A DNA stretch of 64,000 nt from Yinghuangia seranimata (GCF_029953285.1 NZ_JASAOI010000026.1:62001-126000), one strand, 5' to 3'; positions 15,458-24,550 are shown, counted from the stretch's first letter. Numbers and translations are program-made. The notes: a model not told the origin generated them from the sequence alone.

Positions 15458-16378
15458 TCAGCGCGCGAGCACGGCGTCCAGCAGTCGGCGCGCCTCGGCG
15501 AAGAACTCCGGCGCCTCCTTCGGCTCCGCGCAGAACGCCTGGATCGGCAGGTGCACGGCGGTCGCGCCGGCCGCGACGACCTCGGGCACGTTGTCGATCG
15601 TGCGGGCGAGGTCGAAGCGCCCGTCGTCGCCCTTGACCATCGGGACCGGGCCCTGGACGCGCAGCGCCGCCGGGTCGCGCCCGGCGTCGGCGAGCGCGGC
15701 CCGGACGGTCTCGACGTCGCGCGCCATGTCCTGCGTGGACAGGCCCATGATCGGGATCCAGCCGTCGCCGGAGTCGACGATGCGGGCCAGGTTGCGCTTG
15801 TTGAGGCTGCCGCCGATCCAGAGCGGAACGCCGCCCGGCTGCACGGGCTTGGGCTCGCAGTAGGTGTCGGTGAAACCGACCGTCGGCGACTCGAACGCGG
15901 CCGGGGTCTGCGTCCACAGCGCCTTGCACGCCGCGAGGGTGTCGGTGAGCAGCTGTCCGCGCCGGTCCCAGGCGAGGCCGGCCGCGTCGTACTCCTCGCG
16001 CTGCCATCCGGTGGCGACGCCGAGTTCGAGGCGGCCGCCGCTGATCTGGTCGATGGTGGCGGCCGTCTTCGCGAGCAGCGTCGCGCCGCGCAGCGGGGCG
16101 ATGAGGATGCCGGTCGCGAGCCGGATCCGCTCCGTCACGGCGGCGATCGCGCTGAGCAGGCTGAGCGGTTCGGGCCACGCGGCCTCGGGCGGGGTGGGGA
16201 AGCGGCCCCACACGTACTTGTCGGTGTGCGGACCCATGACGACGTGGTCGACGAGCACGACGCGGTCGACGCCGGCGTCCTCCGCGGCGCGCGCGACGTC
16301 GATGAAGCCGCGCCAGTCGCCCTGCGGCCATGTGCCGAAGTTGGGCAGGCCGATGGACAGTTGTACGTCGGTGCTCAT
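15458..16378 (-). CDS. LLM-class F420-dependent oxidoreductase
   Basis: 306 residues. The ATG at 16376-16378 has GGAGGA 6 nt upstream, and the frame upstream of it is antisense. Family motifs include DVQLSIGLPNFGTWPQGDW, DRVVLVDHVVMG, RIRLATGILIAPLRGATLLAKTAATID and WIGGSLNKRNLARIVDSGDGWIP. Sits 83 bp downstream of an SDR gene on the same strand and is probably co-transcribed with it, as in actinomycete catabolic clusters for terpenoid or aromatic compounds. Confidence 0.87.
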   Translation of the reverse strand: MSTDVQLSIGLPNFGTWPQGDWRGFIDVARAAEDAGVDRVVLVDHVVMGPHTDKYVWGRFPTPPEAAWPEPLSLLSAIAAVTERIRLATGILIAPLRGATLLAKTAATIDQISGGRLELGVATGWQREEYDAAGLAWDRRGQLLTDTLAACKALWTQTPAAFESPTVGFTDTYCEPKPVQPGGVPLWIGGSLNKRNLARIVDSGDGWIPIMGLSTQDMARDVETVRAALADAGRDPAALRVQGPVPMVKGDDGRFDLARTIDNVPEVVAAGATAVHLPIQAFCAEPKEAPEFFAEARRLLDAVLAR

Positions 16379-16461
16379 GAGTCCTCCAGTGCCGGTACGA
16401 GCGTGTGCGGCCGGTCGGGGTCCGGCCAGGTGCGGGGTGTGGATCGGGCGTTCGAAGTGCG

Positions 16462-17361
16462 TCACGGCCGGGCCGGCGGGACGCGGCCGGCGCGTGCGGC
16501 GTCCACCACGGCGTCGCCGAGCGCGGCCCGGGCGTACGCCTCGAACGACGGGGCGGCGCGCAGTTCGTGGCCGCCGTCGACGGCGATCGACTGCCCGGTG
16601 GTCCACGACGACTCGGGGCCGGCGAGGTACCGGACGGCCTCGGCGATGTCGTCGGGCAGACCGGTGCGTCCGAGCGGCATCTGGGCGACGAAGTCCGCGA
16701 CGAGCGCCTCGTCGCGGAAGATCCCGGAGTCCTCCTGGGAGCGGACGAGGCCGGGGCGCACGGCGTTGACGCGGACGCCCGCCGCGCCGAGTTCGTCGGC
16801 GGCGACGCGGACCAGCGCCTCGAGCCCGGCCTTCCCGGCCGCGTAGCCGGCCAGGTAGGGCCACGACAGCCGGGCCGACACGGTGGAGACGGCGACGATC
16901 GAGCCGCCGCCGGACGCGGCGATCGCCGGCGCCGCGTACTTGACCGCGAGGAACGCGCTGACGGTGTTGCGCCTCAGGTCCTCGGCGAAGGCGTCGTCGT
17001 CCATCGCGAGGATCGGGGCCAGGGTGCCGCCGCCGACGGTGGCGACGCAGATGTCGAGGCGGCCGTCGGGGCCCTCCTGGCTCGCGGGGGCGGTGGCCGC
17101 CGCCACCGCGGCGCGCACGCCGTCGGCGGTGCACGCGTCTCCGGCGACCCACCGGACCTCCGCGCCGTCCGCGGCGAGGGCGCGCAACCGGTCGGCGGTC
17201 GCGGCGAGTTCGGCCTCGCGGCGGGCGGTGAGGGTGACCGAGCAGCCGTCGCGCAGCAGCCGTGCCGCGCAGGCGGACGCGATGCCGCCGCTGCCTCCGG
17301 TGACGAGCGCCATCCGGCCGGCGAGGGGGAGCTCGCCCGGGCGGGGGAGTGGTCCGGTCAT
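16462..17361 (-). CDS. short-chain dehydrogenase/reductase
   Basis: 299 residues. Rossmann motif ALVTGGSGGIASACA (about 18-32), Ser at VSTVSAR, catalytic YAAGK (about residue 176 onward, Y-x-x-x-K intact), and the C-terminal ITG-type GQSIAVDGGHEL. NAD(P)-dependent oxidoreductase. First gene of a two-gene operon with the LLM oxidoreductase, divergent from the MarR gene. A CTGAC-N5-GTCAG inverted repeat lies about 90 bp upstream. Confidence 0.88.
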   Translation of the reverse strand: MTGPLPRPGELPLAGRMALVTGGSGGIASACAARLLRDGCSVTLTARREAELAATADRLRALAADGAEVRWVAGDACTADGVRAAVAAATAPASQEGPDGRLDICVATVGGGTLAPILAMDDDAFAEDLRRNTVSAFLAVKYAAPAIAASGGGSIVAVSTVSARLSWPYLAGYAAGKAGLEALVRVAADELGAAGVRVNAVRPGLVRSQEDSGIFRDEALVADFVAQMPLGRTGLPDDIAEAVRYLAGPESSWTTGQSIAVDGGHELRAAPSFEAYARAALGDAVVDAARAGRVPPARP

Positions 17362-17453
17362 CGATGGACCGCCTTTCGTGCCGTGCTGCGTCGGTGGTGC
17401 CTGGTTCCTGCGTGGTCCTGGGCGGGCGCGGTCCCCGGCACCCGACGGCGGAT

Positions 17454-17468
17454 CTGACTCATCGTCAG
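17454..17468. promoter_or_regulatory. inverted repeat CTGAC-TCATC-GTCAG between SDR and MarR genes
   Basis: Perfect 5-bp arms. The flanking ATCTGAC(T/G)CATCGTCA is almost identical to a site upstream of the CoA-transferase gene at 40672-40687, suggesting a common regulator. Confidence 0.6.
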
Positions 17469-17529
17469 TCCGCCTGCCAGGCCGTTATATCGCAAAACAT
17501 TCGAGCTGTAATCATTCGGGCTCGCACGA

Positions 17530-17535
17530 TAGGGT
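17530..17535 (+). promoter_or_regulatory. -10 element TAGGGT of the MarR gene
   Basis: Ends 7 nt before the ATG at 17543. No Shine-Dalgarno, so a leaderless transcript is likely. Confidence 0.5.
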
Positions 17536-17542
17536 CCCGCTC

Positions 17543-18046
17543 ATGACCGAGCGCGAAACGGGTGGCCGGCGCGGTGTGGTGCCGCAGGGCGCGGGCCTGC
17601 CCGGCCTGACCCCGCTGCTGTACGCCGCGACCGCGCGGCTCGACGCGCACTTCGCGGCCAGCGCCGCCGCGACCGGACTCACCTCCGCACAGGCCAACGC
17701 CGTGTACGAGCTCGCCGAGCCGGCCGGCATGCGCGAGCTCGGCCGCCGCATGTGCTGCGAGCCGCCCAACGTCACCTTCGTCGTCGACCGCCTGGAAGAA
17801 CGCGGCCTGGTCCGCCGCGCCCCGCTGCCCGGCGACCGGCGCGCAAAGCAGGTGCTGCTCACCGAGGAGGGGCACGCGGTGCGCGCCGCGCTGCTGGAGC
17901 GGCTCGCCGTCGAGCCGCCGCTGCGCGGCCTGTCCGACGCCGACCGCCGCACGCTGCGCACCCTGCTCGCGCGGGCGCTAGACGCCGACGGCGGGCCGGC
18001 CGAGGCCGCGTACGCCGTGACCTCGGACGCACGCCAACCGGAATGA
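17543..18046 (+). CDS. MarR-family transcriptional regulator
   Basis: 167 residues. The winged helix covers residues about 45-110: MRELGRRMCCEPPNVTFVVDRLEERGLVRR and the wing GDRRAKQVLLTEEG. It is divergent from the SDR/LLM operon and upstream of another LLM gene, so it probably controls one or both. The C-terminal dimer helix is Ala/Leu-rich. The start at 17543 follows a -10-like box by 7 nt. Confidence 0.87.
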   Translation: MTERETGGRRGVVPQGAGLPGLTPLLYAATARLDAHFAASAAATGLTSAQANAVYELAEPAGMRELGRRMCCEPPNVTFVVDRLEERGLVRRAPLPGDRRAKQVLLTEEGHAVRAALLERLAVEPPLRGLSDADRRTLRTLLARALDADGGPAEAAYAVTSDARQPE

Positions 18047-18091
18047 CGGATTGCGTCAAGCATCTGGCTCTCGACGGCCCGTGACACTAGC

Positions 18092-18106
18092 CTGACGCTC
18101 CATCAG
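18092..18106. promoter_or_regulatory. degenerate copy of the CTGAC-N5-GTCAG site upstream of an LLM gene
   Basis: CTGAC-gctcc-ATCAG, 56 bp before the ATG at 18162. It matches the SDR/MarR site at 11 of 15 positions. Confidence 0.35.
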
Positions 18107-18161
18107 CTCCACTGGGCACGGGGCGTCCGCCGGGCCGCGGGCGCCGGATCAGGAGAACCGC

Positions 18162-19142
18162 ATGGCTGTGTTCGCGCTTCGCTTCGACTTCCGGAACCCG
18201 GCGTTCGCCGGCACCACCATGGGCGAGCGCTACGCGGCCGCGCTGGACATGGTCTCCTGGGCCGAGGAGCGCGGCTTCATGATGGTGACCCTGTCCGAGC
18301 ACCACGGCTCCGCCGACGGCTACCTGCCGCGCCCGCTGCCGATGGCCGCCGCGATCGCGTCGCGCACCAAGAACATGCTGGTCACCATCGCCGCCATCCC
18401 GGCCCCGCTGCACGACCCGCTGCACATGGCCGAGGAACTGGCCGTCGTCGACCTCATCAGCCAGGGCCGGGTCAGCGTCGTCCTCGCGAACGGCTACTAC
18501 GGGCCCGAGTTCGCGATGTTCGACCGGTCGCTGAAGGACCGCGCCAAGCTGACCACCGAGATGGTGCACACGCTGCGCGCCGCGTGGACGGGTGAGCCCT
18601 TCGAGTTCCGCGGCCGCACCGTCCAGGTCACGCCCACGCCGTTCCAGGCGGGCGGCCCGGCGATCATCCTCGGCGGCAGCGTCGAGGCGGCGGCGCGCCG
18701 CGCGGCCCGGATCGCCGACGGCTTCATGCCGTCCAACCCGGACCTGTGGGAGTTCTACCGCGACGAGAAGCTCAAGCTCGGCCAGGAGGACCCGGGCCCG
18801 TACTTCGGCGGCGACACCGGCTTCCTGCACCTGTCCAAGGACCCCGAGGCGGACTGGGAGCGCATCGCGCCCTACGCGATGCACGAGGTCAACGCCTACG
18901 GCGAGATGATGGCCGCGGCCGGCACCGAGGGCGCGGGCGGCTACGCGCGGGTCGACAGCGTCGAGGCGCTCAAGGCGACCGGGCAGTACCGCGTCATCAC
19001 CCCCGAGCAGTACGTCGACGAGCTGAAGGCCGCCGGCGACGTCGCGTTCGGCCTGTTCCACCCGATGATGGGCGGCATCCCGCCGGAGCTCGGCTGGGAG
19101 AGCCTGCGCCTGCTGGAGACCGAGGTCATCCCCAACCTGTGA
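18162..19142 (+). CDS. LLM-class flavin-dependent oxidoreductase
   Basis: 326 residues. GGAGAA lies 6 nt before the ATG. Family motifs: FALRFDFRNPAFAG, MMVTLSEHHGS, PLPMAAAIASRTKNMLVTIAAIPAPLHDPLHMAEELAVVDLIS and IILGGSVEAAARRAARIADGF. A luciferase-like TIM barrel using reduced flavin or F420. Part of the SDR/LLM/MarR neighbourhood, suggesting one inducible catabolic unit. Substrate unknown. A strong hairpin follows the gene. Confidence 0.87.
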   Translation: MAVFALRFDFRNPAFAGTTMGERYAAALDMVSWAEERGFMMVTLSEHHGSADGYLPRPLPMAAAIASRTKNMLVTIAAIPAPLHDPLHMAEELAVVDLISQGRVSVVLANGYYGPEFAMFDRSLKDRAKLTTEMVHTLRAAWTGEPFEFRGRTVQVTPTPFQAGGPAIILGGSVEAAARRAARIADGFMPSNPDLWEFYRDEKLKLGQEDPGPYFGGDTGFLHLSKDPEADWERIAPYAMHEVNAYGEMMAAAGTEGAGGYARVDSVEALKATGQYRVITPEQYVDELKAAGDVAFGLFHPMMGGIPPELGWESLRLLETEVIPNL

Positions 19143-19153
19143 GCACCGGTGCC

Positions 19154-19178
19154 CCGGGGCCGGCCCGTCCGGCCCCGG
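19154..19178. terminator. terminator-like hairpin
   Basis: CCGGGGCCGG-5 nt-CCGGCCCCGG, 10-bp stem between convergent genes. Confidence 0.65.
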
Positions 19179-19185
19179 CGGCCCG

Positions 19186-19974
19186 CTAGTGCCCGGTGGG
19201 CGCGCCGGCCACCAGGTCCTTGAACCTGTCCCACCACGTGCGCTCCCCGGGCGGGAACCGGCGGAGCGCCTTCTCGCGCTTGCGTGAGCCCTCCGGGTAG
19301 CGCCAGCGTGCCCACGGCGAGTCCGGCTTTGCGATGCGCGCCGTCCCCACCATGGCGACGAACGGCACCAGGATGCCGATCAGCCCCGTGGACACCTTGC
19401 CCTTGAAGATGGCCGCGAGGGCGAACGCCAGGTTGATCGCGATCACGAAGAACGCCACCGGCACGCTGTCGCCCGGGCCGATGTCGAACGGGTTGGCGCC
19501 GAGCATCAGCAGCAGGCCGATCCCCGCCGCGCCCAGGACGGCGTTGACCGACTTGCGGCCCTCGGCCGACCAGTAGACGTCGTCCATGTAGACCCACAGC
19601 GCGAACTCGTCGAGCGTGAGCGCCGCGCCGGCGCCGAACAACGCCGCCAGGATGCCGCGGGCGACGCCGCCCGGCTCGTACGCGAACTCCGCCGCACCCG
19701 CGATCAGCATCATGAAGATGCCGAACACCTGGTGGTGGACGTGCACCCCGCCGCCGCCGATGTTGCGGAACGGCCCCTTGCCGGCCCGGATCATCCGGGT
19801 GATGGTGCGGGTGAGCAGGAACGTCAGGATGAACGCGAGGACCATCCAGCCGATCGCGTGCCGCACCGGGTTGGTGTCCGTGCTGACCTTCACGTCCGCC
19901 GGCGCGGCCGCTATGACGACCGTCCGGAAGACCGGCTCGGCGGCGGTGTGGGCGGTGGTGAGGTACGCGTGCAT
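19186..19974 (-). CDS. multi-pass integral membrane protein, conserved hypothetical
   Basis: 262 residues, about six or seven membrane helices. A conserved-looking HVHHQVFGIFMMLIAGAAEF segment at about residue 75 places several His next to a membrane helix, followed by LTLDEFALWVYMDDVYW with acidic residues. This suggests a metal site or ion path in the membrane. The C-terminus is a charged cytoplasmic tail (PEGSRKREKALRRFPPGERTWWDRF). It resembles an uncharacterised actinobacterial integral membrane family. Function unknown. Confidence 0.7.
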   Translation of the reverse strand: MHAYLTTAHTAAEPVFRTVVIAAAPADVKVSTDTNPVRHAIGWMVLAFILTFLLTRTITRMIRAGKGPFRNIGGGGVHVHHQVFGIFMMLIAGAAEFAYEPGGVARGILAALFGAGAALTLDEFALWVYMDDVYWSAEGRKSVNAVLGAAGIGLLLMLGANPFDIGPGDSVPVAFFVIAINLAFALAAIFKGKVSTGLIGILVPFVAMVGTARIAKPDSPWARWRYPEGSRKREKALRRFPPGERTWWDRFKDLVAGAPTGH

Positions 19975-20069
19975 CCGTCGTCTTGCCCCGAACTTTCTGG
20001 ATGAGCCGGTTTCGATACATGATCGAGTGTGCTGGAGCCGTCCACCTCACGCTGTAAGGAGCGCCGGGC

Positions 20070-20957
20070 ATGTCCCTCCCAACCACCTCTACGGCCGTCA
20101 GCTACCCCGCCGGGGAGGTCACCGGCAAGTCCCCGGTGCTCGCGGTGCCCGTCCTCCCGGACGGCAGGTGGGCGGTGGTCGTCGCCGAGACGCCCTTCCA
20201 CCCGCTCGACCACACGTGGCCCGACCAGCCCGCCGACTCCGGCACGCTGACCGTCGCCGGCCGCGAGCTGCCGGTCGTGGACTGCCAGACCGGCGGGGTC
20301 GGCCCGGACGGCGAGTTCGCGGTGGCCGCCGAGATCCCGGTGCGGCGTGGCGACGAGGCGTGGGCGTGGCTCGTCCTGCACGTCGTCGACGCGGTGCCGG
20401 GCGTCGAGCCGGAGTCCCTGGTCGGCGAGGACGCCGTGCTGTCGGTGGACGCCGAGCGCCGGGCCGCGCTCAGCGCCGGGCACACCGCGTGCCACCTGAT
20501 GGCGTTCGCGCTCAACGAGGCGCTCGCCGACCGCTGGCGCAAGGAGGTCCGCACGGACGCGCTCGGCCGCCCCGACTTCGACCAGCTGGCGATGGACACC
20601 TCGAAGATCGCCGAGTGGGCCAGCCGCGATGAGTACCGCATCGGCAAGTCGCTGCGGAAGAAGGGCTTCGGCACCGAGGACCTCGCCGCGGCGCTGCCGG
20701 ACGTCGCCGCGCGCGCCAACGCGACGCTGGCCGGGTGGCTGGCGACCGGCGCCGAGGTGCGCCTGGAGGTGCCCGACACCGCGCTGACCGCGCGCCGCGT
20801 GTGGCACTGCGCGCTGCCGGACGGCGACGCGCACATCCCGTGCGGAGGCAGCCACGCGCACAGCCTGGCCGACCTGGCGTCCGTCGTCGTCGAGCTGGAC
20901 CTGTCGGAGGACGGCACGGAGCTGGTGGCCCGCACGGCGGTGACGGCGGCGGGCTGA
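20070..20957 (+). CDS. AlaX-like aminoacyl-tRNA editing / metal-dependent hydrolase
   Basis: 295 residues with AAGGAG 11 nt before the ATG. The two zinc-binding motifs of AlaRS-editing domains are present: HTACHLMAFALNEAL (HxxxH, about residue 137) and IPCGGSHAHSL (CxxxH, about residue 257). The N-terminal 100 residues match the small beta-barrel half of AlaX proteins. Predicted to hydrolyse misacylated tRNA (Ser- or Gly-tRNA-Ala) in trans. The spacing between motifs is longer than in minimal AlaX. Confidence 0.75.
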   Translation: MSLPTTSTAVSYPAGEVTGKSPVLAVPVLPDGRWAVVVAETPFHPLDHTWPDQPADSGTLTVAGRELPVVDCQTGGVGPDGEFAVAAEIPVRRGDEAWAWLVLHVVDAVPGVEPESLVGEDAVLSVDAERRAALSAGHTACHLMAFALNEALADRWRKEVRTDALGRPDFDQLAMDTSKIAEWASRDEYRIGKSLRKKGFGTEDLAAALPDVAARANATLAGWLATGAEVRLEVPDTALTARRVWHCALPDGDAHIPCGGSHAHSLADLASVVVELDLSEDGTELVARTAVTAAG

Positions 20958-21054
20958 GCCGCCGCGGGGGCGGCGGGAACCGGGTCACGGCGGCCCACGT
21001 TACTTCCGGAAAAGATTCTCTTTACTTTTCCATGACCTTGACCGGAAGGCCGCC

Positions 21055-21684
21055 GTGACCACCCTCAGCCTCGGGCCCGCCTGGCTCGACCCCGAGCACC
21101 TGATCTCGACGTTCGGCCTCCTCGGCATCCTCGCGATCGTCTTCGCCGAGTCCGGGCTGCTCGTCGGGTTCTTCCTCCCGGGCGACTCGCTGCTGTTCAC
21201 CACCGGCCTGCTGGTCGCCGACGGCGAGTACCTCGGGCAGCCGCTGTGGCTGGTCTGCCTCCTGCTGGTCGCCGCCGCGGTCGCCGGCGACCAGGTCGGG
21301 TACCTGTTCGGGCGCCGGATCGGGCCGGGCCTGGGCCGGCGCCCGAACTCCCGGCTGTTCAAGCAGGAGAACGTCGCCAAGGCGCACGCGTTCTTCGAAC
21401 GGCACGGGCCGCGCTCGATCGTGCTCGCGCGGTTCGTGCCGATCGTGCGGACGTTCACACCGGTCGTCGCGGGCGTCGCCGGCATGCGGTACCGCACCTT
21501 CGTCGTCTACAACGTCGTCGGCGGCGTGCTGTGGGCGTGCGGCGTCACCGTGCTCGGCTACTTCCTCGGGCAGGTCGGGTTCGTCCGCGACAACGTCGAG
21601 GCCATCCTCGTCGGCATCGTCGCCGTGTCGGTGCTCCCGATCGCCGTCGAGGTGCTCCGTGCCCGTGCCGGGCGGGCCGCCTGA
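21055..21684 (+). CDS. DedA-family membrane protein
   Basis: 209 residues, GTG start with GGAAGG 5 nt upstream. DedA/VTT signature: ESGLLVGFFLPGDSLLFTTGLLVA, GDQVGYLFGRRIG, and FFERHGPRSIVLARFVPIVRTFTPVVAGVAGM, with the conserved re-entrant Pro/Arg residues. About five membrane segments. Family members flip undecaprenyl phosphate or phospholipids, so a polyprenyl-phosphate recycling role is plausible. Confidence 0.9.
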   Translation: MTTLSLGPAWLDPEHLISTFGLLGILAIVFAESGLLVGFFLPGDSLLFTTGLLVADGEYLGQPLWLVCLLLVAAAVAGDQVGYLFGRRIGPGLGRRPNSRLFKQENVAKAHAFFERHGPRSIVLARFVPIVRTFTPVVAGVAGMRYRTFVVYNVVGGVLWACGVTVLGYFLGQVGFVRDNVEAILVGIVAVSVLPIAVEVLRARAGRAA

Positions 21685-21718
21685 CCCCGGCGGCGTACAA
21701 CCGCGTGCTTGGCGGCGG

Positions 21719-21724
21719 TACCGT
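21719..21724 (+). promoter_or_regulatory. -10 element TACCGT, leaderless promoter
   Basis: Ends 6 nt before the ATG at 21731, with no Shine-Dalgarno. Confidence 0.5.
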
Positions 21725-21730
21725 CTGCCC

Positions 21731-22678
21731 ATGCGTCCTCACCTCGCCGCGCAGACCTCGCTGCCGCCCCTGTGGAGCCTCGACCGGGTGCCCGGCGCGT
21801 CGGCATGGCTGGCGCACACCGAAGACGGCGAGCTGCTCGTCCTGGACGACTCGCTCGCCACCGTGCGGAGGATCGCGCTCCCGAGCGACTGGAAGGGCGG
21901 CCACGCGGTCGCGCCCGACCTGTCCTTCGTCGCGGCGTCCGGGCCCGACCGGGTCTGCGTGCTGGACATGACCGGGCGTCAGATCTGGTCGCACCCACAC
22001 GCCGACTGGGAGTTCGAGGAGTCCGGGTCGTGCGTCGTGAGCACCGACGCCCGCGCGGTGTGGGCCGTGCTGCGCACCGAAGAGGCCGACGTGTGCGCGC
22101 TGTTCGACGCCAAGGACGGCACCGTGCGGCGTTCCGCGGCACTGCCGGCGCAGACCGTCGGCTCCGAACTCCTACCGCACCCCGACGGGATCCACGTCGG
22201 CGTCGCGTCCGGGCACGGCGACGACGCGTACCGGATCTTCCTCGTCGCCTCCGACGGCACCGGCCCGGCACGCGAACTCCCGGCGTCCGAAGAGCCACGC
22301 ATCCTGATCGACATCCAGCCCGGCTCGGGGCTCATGCTGACGACGCCGTACGGCGACGGCCCGCTCGCCCTCCTGCGCTCCCCCGACGGCGGCATCGTCG
22401 CGGCCCGCCAACCCGGCACCCTGCTGCCGGGCGACGACGAGGTCTTCGACTTCTACGCCGGCTTCCTCGGCCCCGACCGCGTCCTGGCCGCCTCCTCCGA
22501 CCAGCGCCACCTGGTCTTCTCCGTCCCCGACCTCCGCCCGGTCGCCGAGATCGAATACCCGGACACCACCGAACGCGCCTGGCTCGTCGTCCGCCACGAC
22601 GGCACCTGGGTAACCGCCGACCCCGACACAGGCCTGGTCCGCCTCTGGCGCGCCGAAACCGGCGTCTTCACCCGCTGA
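21731..22678 (+). CDS. beta-propeller (WD40-like) protein, cytoplasmic
   Basis: 315 residues. Repeated blade-like units with ...DGELLVLDD, ...VCVLDMTGRQIWS, ...VCALFDAKDGTVRR and ...VRLWRAETGVF suggest a six- or seven-bladed propeller. No signal peptide or membrane helix. No enzyme motif is visible, so it is probably a scaffold or sensor. A decayed copy of the gene's last 120 bp follows within 160 bp. Function unknown. Confidence 0.72.
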   Translation: MRPHLAAQTSLPPLWSLDRVPGASAWLAHTEDGELLVLDDSLATVRRIALPSDWKGGHAVAPDLSFVAASGPDRVCVLDMTGRQIWSHPHADWEFEESGSCVVSTDARAVWAVLRTEEADVCALFDAKDGTVRRSAALPAQTVGSELLPHPDGIHVGVASGHGDDAYRIFLVASDGTGPARELPASEEPRILIDIQPGSGLMLTTPYGDGPLALLRSPDGGIVAARQPGTLLPGDDEVFDFYAGFLGPDRVLAASSDQRHLVFSVPDLRPVAEIEYPDTTERAWLVVRHDGTWVTADPDTGLVRLWRAETGVFTR

Positions 22679-22875
22679 CCCCACCCCGACGAACCGCCTG
22701 GCGCGACGGCTGTGCGGACGCCGAGCGACGAGGCGGCGGCCCTCGCTCGTCGGCCAGCCGCTCCGCGACGGCACCGGGGTGGCCGCCGACCGCCGCCTGT
22801 GGCGTGCGGCGACGGGCGTGTTCATCCGCTGAACCCGGGCCCTGCCCCGACGAGCCGCCTGGCGCGACGGTTATG
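22594..22875. repeat. duplicated 3' end of the beta-propeller gene
   Basis: Copy A is about 22594-22712 (last codons plus downstream flank). Copy B is about 22762-22875. B still encodes VAADRRLWRAATGVFIR-stop but lacks 12 nt. The flanks CCCCGACGA(A/G)CCGCCTGGCG match in both. The rest of the 500-bp gap to 23187 holds no gene I can support. Confidence 0.7.
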
Positions 22876-23187
22876 CCCGCGCAGCCCCTGCGCGGTCGCT
22901 CGCTGCACCCGACGGGCTCGCGCTTGCTGCGCGGCTCCTCCCGCCGGGCGGGCGACGCTGTCGAGCTGGTCGGCGATGCGGCAGCGCTCGCTTGCTGGCC
23001 GTCCGATGCGGGACGGCGCCGGAGGTAGTGCCTCTGCGGCCCGGGTGACCCGCGGCGATCTCGCCTGCCCTTTCGCGGCCTGCGCCCGCCCCGGCACGCA
23101 GGCTTGCGCTGCCGTCAGCTCCACGGGTGGCTCGTTCACGGCCGGAGGCCGGTCTGTCGGCTGATCGGGCTAAATGTACATCTCGTG

Positions 23188-24477
23188 ATGCGGAAGTCAC
23201 TCAATGTAACTAGCGTGACTGGTGTGACCCACAAGCGGAATGCCTTGTTCCGGTCGGTTGCCCGTGGGGCGCCGCCGGTGGGGTTTGCGCTGGTGTTGCT
23301 GGCCGGGCCTGCCGTTGCGGATGACCCGGGTGGGTATCCCGGCGCCGACCAGGTCGCCCGCGCGCAGCGCGAGGTGCACGATCGGGCCGCTGACGTCGAC
23401 CGGATCCAGGGGGAGCTCGACCGGGCCCGAGGTGAGCTCGATCGGCTCGGGGTGGAGGCTGCGCGCGCTGTTGAGGCGCACAACGGGGCGCAGGCGCGGG
23501 CTCGGAACGCGGGGGTGGCGTTGGAGGCGGCGCAGGCCGGGGTCGTGGCCACGGGGGCGGCCGCCGAGGAGGCCCGTGTCGGGCTCGGGCGGCTCGCGGC
23601 CGAGTCGTACCGTCGGGACGGCGGGACCCGGCTCAGCGCCCTGGGCGTCCTGCTCGACTCCGGTACCCCGGCGGACGCCGTGCTGCGGGCCGAGGCCGTC
23701 CGGCGCGCGCTGCACGAGCGTGACGAGACCGTGCGCCGCAGCGCCGACGCCGCCAGGCGGGCCGCCACCGCGCGGCAGGCCGCCGCGGAGGCTTCCCGCG
23801 TGGCGCGTGACGCCGCGGACGCGGTCGCCGCGGCGTACCGGGCGGCCGCCGACAAGGTCGGCGAGCAGGAGCGCCAGGTCCAGGACTTCGCCGCCCGGCA
23901 GACCCGCCTCGTGGCCGAACTCGCCGCCGCGCGCGGGACGTCCGTCGAACTGGAGCGGCAGCGCCAGGAGGGCCTCGCCGCCGAGGCGCAGCGCAGGGCC
24001 GAGGAGGAGGCCCGCCGCCGCGCGGAGGACCGTGCCGCGCAGGCCCGTCGGGACGAACCGCGGCGCGACCAGGGGCAGTCCAGGCCCCGCCCGGGCGGTT
24101 CGGCGCCGGTGCGCGCCGGCGCGGCGGCCGCGATCGCGTACGCGAAGGCGCAGCTCGGCAAGCCGTACGTATGGGGCGGCGAGGGCCCGGACGGCTTCGA
24201 CTGCTCGGGCCTGGTGATGCAGGCGTGGCGCCGCGCGGGCGTCGAGCTGACCCACTTCGCCGCGACGCAGTACGCCGAGAGCCGTCCGCTCCGCTACGCC
24301 GACCTGCGCCCGGGCGACCTGCTCTTCTGGACCGAGACCCCGCGTGCCCAGGACATCCACCACGTGGCGATGTACCTCGGCGACGGCCTGATGATCCAAG
24401 CCCCGAACCCGGGCGCCGTGGTCAAGGTCAGCGGCATGTTCTCCATGGGCACGCCGGACTTCTATGCGCGCCCCTGA
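23188..24477 (+). CDS. secreted NlpC/P60 peptidoglycan endopeptidase with coiled-coil N-domain
   Basis: 429 residues from ATG 23188 (GTG 23215 or 23224 are alternatives, as no clear ribosome site exists). A signal peptide (PPVGFALVLLAGPAVA-D) ends at about residue 45. Residues about 55-310 are a long Ala/Arg/Glu coiled coil. The NlpC/P60 domain (about 325-429) has the catalytic Cys in GFDCSGLVMQAW and His in DIHHVAMYLGDGLM. RipA-like D-iGlu-m-DAP hydrolase for cell separation or growth. A terminator follows. Confidence 0.9.
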   Translation: MRKSLNVTSVTGVTHKRNALFRSVARGAPPVGFALVLLAGPAVADDPGGYPGADQVARAQREVHDRAADVDRIQGELDRARGELDRLGVEAARAVEAHNGAQARARNAGVALEAAQAGVVATGAAAEEARVGLGRLAAESYRRDGGTRLSALGVLLDSGTPADAVLRAEAVRRALHERDETVRRSADAARRAATARQAAAEASRVARDAADAVAAAYRAAADKVGEQERQVQDFAARQTRLVAELAAARGTSVELERQRQEGLAAEAQRRAEEEARRRAEDRAAQARRDEPRRDQGQSRPRPGGSAPVRAGAAAAIAYAKAQLGKPYVWGGEGPDGFDCSGLVMQAWRRAGVELTHFAATQYAESRPLRYADLRPGDLLFWTETPRAQDIHHVAMYLGDGLMIQAPNPGAVVKVSGMFSMGTPDFYARP

Positions 24478-24497
24478 GCCCCGCCGGCCGGACGCGC

Positions 24498-24532
24498 GAG
24501 GGCGGCCGCCGGAAGCTCCGGCGGCCGCCCTC
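24498..24532. terminator. bidirectional terminator hairpin
   Basis: GAGGGCGGCCGCCGGA-AGC-TCCGGCGGCCGCCCTC, 16-bp perfect stem between converging NlpC/P60 and ppa genes. Confidence 0.85.
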
Positions 24533-24550
24533 ATGTGCAGCGTGTGCGGG

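Noticed and set aside
18044-18058. TGACG-gattg-CGTCA palindrome overlapping the MarR stop
   Set aside because: Arms match but the spacer is longer than in the shared site, and the TGA of the stop codon forms part of it. Not counted as a further operator copy.
22900-23187. c-di-AMP (ydaO-type) riboswitch upstream of the NlpC/P60 gene
   Set aside because: Such switches often control this gene class, but I could not find the conserved core in the 290 bp examined.
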